Assembly: GCA_963969595.1 (NCBI GenBank)
Contig: OZ018409.1
Span: 12,600,520 to 12,664,519 of the forward strand
Length of the DNA: 64,000 nucleotides
Direction of reading: 5' to 3'
Origin: Neckera pumila
Taxonomy: Eukaryota > Streptophyta > Bryopsida > Hypnales > Neckeraceae
Shown here in pieces: positions 60,491-64,000 of this stretch. A model generated the notes under the pieces. It was not told the origin of the DNA. It searched no databases and saw only the letters and a program-made list of their open reading frames with translations. Made by a program: the position numbers and the translations under genes. Within the stretch, counting starts at the first letter, position 1; each line of letters starts with the position of its first letter.

Positions 60491-61647
60491 CTGCCTTACA
60501 ACACATTTTTAGGGTGAAGATCAATTCCATTTCTTTGTTCAAATAGACTCCAAATAGATTGCAAATAGACTTGTGGAGTTTGTGGTTGTGTAACCTCATT
60601 TTGCCGATGTTACAGTCATTTATTGGCTCTTTGCTAGTGCATTGACTCTTTGCTTCTTGAATCTAAATTTTCAAATCCTATCTACAACTGCAATCACATT
60701 GCACAATGCGGTTAGGATTTGGTTGGAGAGCCTCACGGTCACATTGCTTGTTCAAACACATATAGAAAGTACAAATATTATTGTATAACATTATTCAAAA
60801 AAGAAAAGAAAATTGATAAAATAATTAAGGTTAGAATATAATGTAATTGTGAAATGCTAAAAAGCAACAAATATGTGAATTAGAGATGGTAAGTCAATGA
60901 GAATATTTATATAAGTATCAATAATAGAATATCTAAATCAATTGCAAATGGTCTTTTTTGCCATCATTCCCTAAAGCATTCAAAGTCACTTTTTAAGTAA
61001 AGTAGCTACTCTAACTTCTCGGGGTAGCTTCAAAACCTCCTCTCTTTTGGGCTAGAACCAAGAGATAATCTTCTTGAATATGAGCCCCAAAGACACTTTG
61101 CTATCACTACTTACTAATATTGTTTGGAAATTTTGCTATCACATTTTTGAAATAAATATATATCAATCATGCAAAACTCCACATAAAACATCCTATATTG
61201 TCTTATTTATCCCTCCTTAGGAAAATTTAGACCAGTGTCAAATTATTTTATCAAATATTTTATCAGATGACTTGCTTTTATACTTTGAAAACCAACTATC
61301 AATTCTACAATGAAATGGTGCCATTTGATCCTACTAGTATACAAGATTAAACCCTAAAATAATGGACTTTTGATCAAAGCTCAAATGCTAGAGGAACACA
61401 AATATGTTTAGAGTATACAATTTTTTTTGTTTCCATTTATCTAAATATTTGTAGATCCTTATATTAGTTCTATATATGGTAACACAACTTTCTTTTGCAA
61501 ATCTTCTACAATTTAAGGAGTAGAAGTATGCCTAACCTCAATTTAACTTGTTCAGTTCAAAAAATGACCTTAAAAAAGGATTTCATTTTATATTAAATAG
61601 AAAGTCATCTTTGATAGTCAGGCATACTTATAATTTAACATTTGACT
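60491..61647. other. AT-rich intergenic DNA, nothing recognised
   Basis: No gene, repeat partner or RNA could be supported here. Confidence 0.5.
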
Positions 61648-61651
61648 TTAA

Positions 61652-62570
61652 CCCCTAAAGTCCCAAGGCATTTTACTGTCAAAAACAACTCAAAATTACT
61701 AGTTCTACTACGTTCATATAAGAAATGAGAAAAAGTAATTTTTTTTAAGAATCTAATCATAGGATCTTGTGCTTAACTTATCTCAGATCATGTGGTAAGA
61801 ATTTCATAAAGTTTGACCGTACAGTTTAGAAGATATGAGTGTTCAAAGTTGGAAAAATTTGATTTTTTGAACACTGACTTGCAATTTCAGATGATTTGAC
61901 GCCATTTGTAAAAAAAATTGCATTATAGACTTTGAATTTAGTTTTTTTATGTTGAATAATTGAGTTGAGAATCTAGGAAAATAATTTCAAAAAAAATATA
62001 CTTTGTTTTCATTCTTTAAAATTTTTTTAAGTAGAAGTAGGTCCAAGATTGAAAAAAAAACTAAATCGTCAATAGCTCTAAGATGGGATTAAAATACTAT
62101 AATCCCAATGGTGAGATTGTTTTAGCAAGCAAACTCAGACTTGTCAAACAACTTATTTTGAAAAATTGTGAAAATTGCATTTCAAAAATGAGTCCTACAA
62201 GTTATTTTTTTCAAGAAGATGCTCTAATTGCCCAAAAAATAAGATCCATAATTTTCACATAACAAACCCAAATGGAATGAATCAAAGCTTTCCATATAGA
62301 TAAAAATACAATCTATAAGAAAATAATTTTTTTAATTTTTTTAAATTTTTTTGTGTGAGAAGATTTTTGTCCGCCGCACCAAAAAAAGGGACCTTTTGTG
62401 CCATAACTTTTGCTCCCAAGCACCGATTGAAATAAAAATTATATTCCCATAAAGCTTATGTGTTTTTCTATCTTCACAAAAGGTTTCAAAAAATAATGAT
62501 GAGTATTGAAGCCATAGTAGCCTGTCCAAAATCCATTTTGTCCCCCGAGGGGACAATGGGACTTTAAGGG
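61652..62570. mobile_element. TTAA-family MITE, copy H
   Basis: A 919-bp element with TTAA at 61648-61651 and 62571-62574. The ends are CCCCTAAAGTCCCAAGGC and GGGACTTTAAGGG. The subterminal palindrome TTGTCCCCCGAGGGGACAA lies at the right end as in copies A and B, and the orientation is the same. The interior aligns with A and B. Non-coding. Confidence 0.82.
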
Positions 62571-62574
62571 TTAA

Positions 62575-63470
62575 AGAAAAATTTTAACTAAATTCTAAAA
62601 TCTAATTCTGGATCCTAGACTTCAAAATCCTAGATCACAAATATACAATCCACAATCAATTTTAGAAGGAAATGTTCAATTTATGGTTTCAAATCACTTA
62701 TTGATAAATATTAACTAGTATGGTAGGATACATCCATGGCAATTGTATAGACACAATCTATGGGTCATATTTAAAACTTTTGTTTAAAAGCTAGTATTAA
62801 ATTATTAAATTTTTAAATCGCACCTTATTCGATACCATAACTTCAAATTTTTGGAAGTTTGAACTATCCTTAGGCCTTTCAAGAATTTTTTTTTTTGTCA
62901 TTTATAATTTATAATATAAAACTAGAAAAGAAGCCCCTTGTCAGCACCATAATTACAAAGTTCATAATTTTATACGCCTTTTAATTGAACTTTCAATTGA
63001 ATGAACTTCAATACTGTACTAAATGCGACTTCCACATGTACTTCATGTTTTTAGTAGGAGTTCCTATTTTTAGAAAAAATTGGACCAAAAAGTTCTAAAA
63101 ATTTCCTAAAACCACAATTTTATTGAAGTTGTAACTATTACAAAAAGTTACTAAAATTTCAATAAATAGTAAGAAATTCATATAGAATTCAAATCTAAAG
63201 TATGTACACCCATTATCTACACAATAAAATGTAGCACCTACATTTGAACCAAAAAGCATCTCTTTTTCATAGATATTGATCATACAATTTGTATACAATC
63301 AAAATACAGAATTCATGAGTACCTAATCTTGATTTTTGATACAAATAGAGGCTATACTTTGAAAATTTGTAGCTCATTCCTAAAGTGGTCAATAATGCAT
63401 ACTAGAATGCATTGGAATCTTCTTTTAGTTGCCAAAATTGTCAATAAGGTCTATTGAAAATAGCTTATGT
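62575..63470. other. AT-rich intergenic DNA, nothing recognised
   Basis: The open frame at 63095-63298 on the minus strand is low in complexity with no family features. Nothing else is supported. Confidence 0.5.
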
Positions 63471-63474
63471 TTAA

Positions 63475-64000
63475 CCCCTAAAAAACAATTCTCTGTTGAA
63501 TGGACAATTGAAAAATTGGGTAGGTTCCTATAAAGTCAATTTTGGTCGGATGTCTGTGAAATTTTGACACAAGGTATATATATGTACCCCTTGCTAATAG
63601 TTTTTATTTTTCCGATCGGGTACTTGGATCAAAAGTTATACTGCCCTGAATTTTTTTGGCAGCTCGGGCAATTTGAAAATCTTTTGCAAAAAACTCATCA
63701 ACTCTTGAAATTTGGCATGCATGTAACTTATATGATACAAGATGCAAATGTAAAAAAATAAGTATGTAGTTTAAAAATCTTATTCTAGGAGTTAAAAAGC
63801 CCGTTAGCCTTGTTAGGCAAGGCCGGAAAAAAAAAATTCTTCTAACTTCAAACATTATAAACTTTCACTCTGTGTGATCAAAATTCTTGAATTTTTTTCC
63901 ACACATTCCTATAGTAGTCTAGTGCAAATTCATACGGTGGAATTCAGAAAAAAAAAACTTTTTTTTCCATGTTTTTCTCACTACCCTAAAAAGTGATAGT
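63475..64000. mobile_element. TTAA-family MITE, copy I, cut by the window end
   Basis: It begins CCCCTAAAAAACAATTC after TTAA (63471-63474), with a subterminal hairpin (CAATTCTCTGTTGAATGGACAATTG, imperfect). It contains the CAAAAGTTAT motif near 63630. The right end lies beyond the window. Orientation as copies C and F. Confidence 0.6.

Noticed and set aside
1..64000. tRNA or rRNA genes
   Set aside because: No cloverleaf-like box A/box B pair or rRNA-like conserved block was noticed by eye. A covariance-model scan could not be run.

Overview
This is a stretch of nuclear DNA from a streptophyte plant. The evidence is spliced genes with many short GT-AG introns, a PRT6/UBR1-type N-recognin, a plant-type ATP-phosphofructokinase and a UDP-glycosyltransferase with a 44-residue PSPG box. 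The compact introns of the N-recognin (44 exons modelled) and the AT-rich intergenic DNA packed with small transposons suit a non-seed land plant or a charophyte alga better than a well-known crop. I cannot name the species from sequence alone.

Layout. 1-11467 is intergenic and repeat-rich. It holds a foldback, two nested TTAA-flanked elements, a pair of opposed Helitron-like ends, another TTAA element and GC-richer DNA leading into the first gene. 11468-28397 (+) is a complete PRT6/UBR1-like E3 ubiquitin ligase (44 exons, 1758 residues modelled). 29683-30425 is a TA-flanked inverted-repeat element. 31482-32588 (+) is a two-exon gene for a 155-residue protein, probably mitochondrial membrane. 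34322-41894 (-) is a 15-exon ATP-dependent 6-phosphofructokinase (614 residues modelled) with an unusual low-complexity C-terminal tail and several transposons in its introns. 46124-48661 (-) is a four-exon family 1 UDP-glycosyltransferase (487 residues). 48662-64000 has no recognisable gene and is almost entirely small non-autonomous repeats.

The four genes show no operon-like or pathway relationship. They are protein turnover, an unknown mitochondrial protein, glycolysis and small-molecule glycosylation.

The most striking content is mobile DNA. At least nine elements share CCCCTAAAG-type termini, and seven have both ends in view. Six of those seven lie between TTAA tetranucleotides on both sides; the seventh has ATAA on one side. 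One is nested in another, which gives an internal record of TTAA target duplication. There is also a 1.1-kb near-perfect foldback with a smaller relative in a phosphofructokinase intron, an array of about six 70-bp palindromes, a miniature CACTA-like element, a strong 104-nt hairpin, and a short motif (ATAACTTTTG) that recurs in several otherwise different repeat families.
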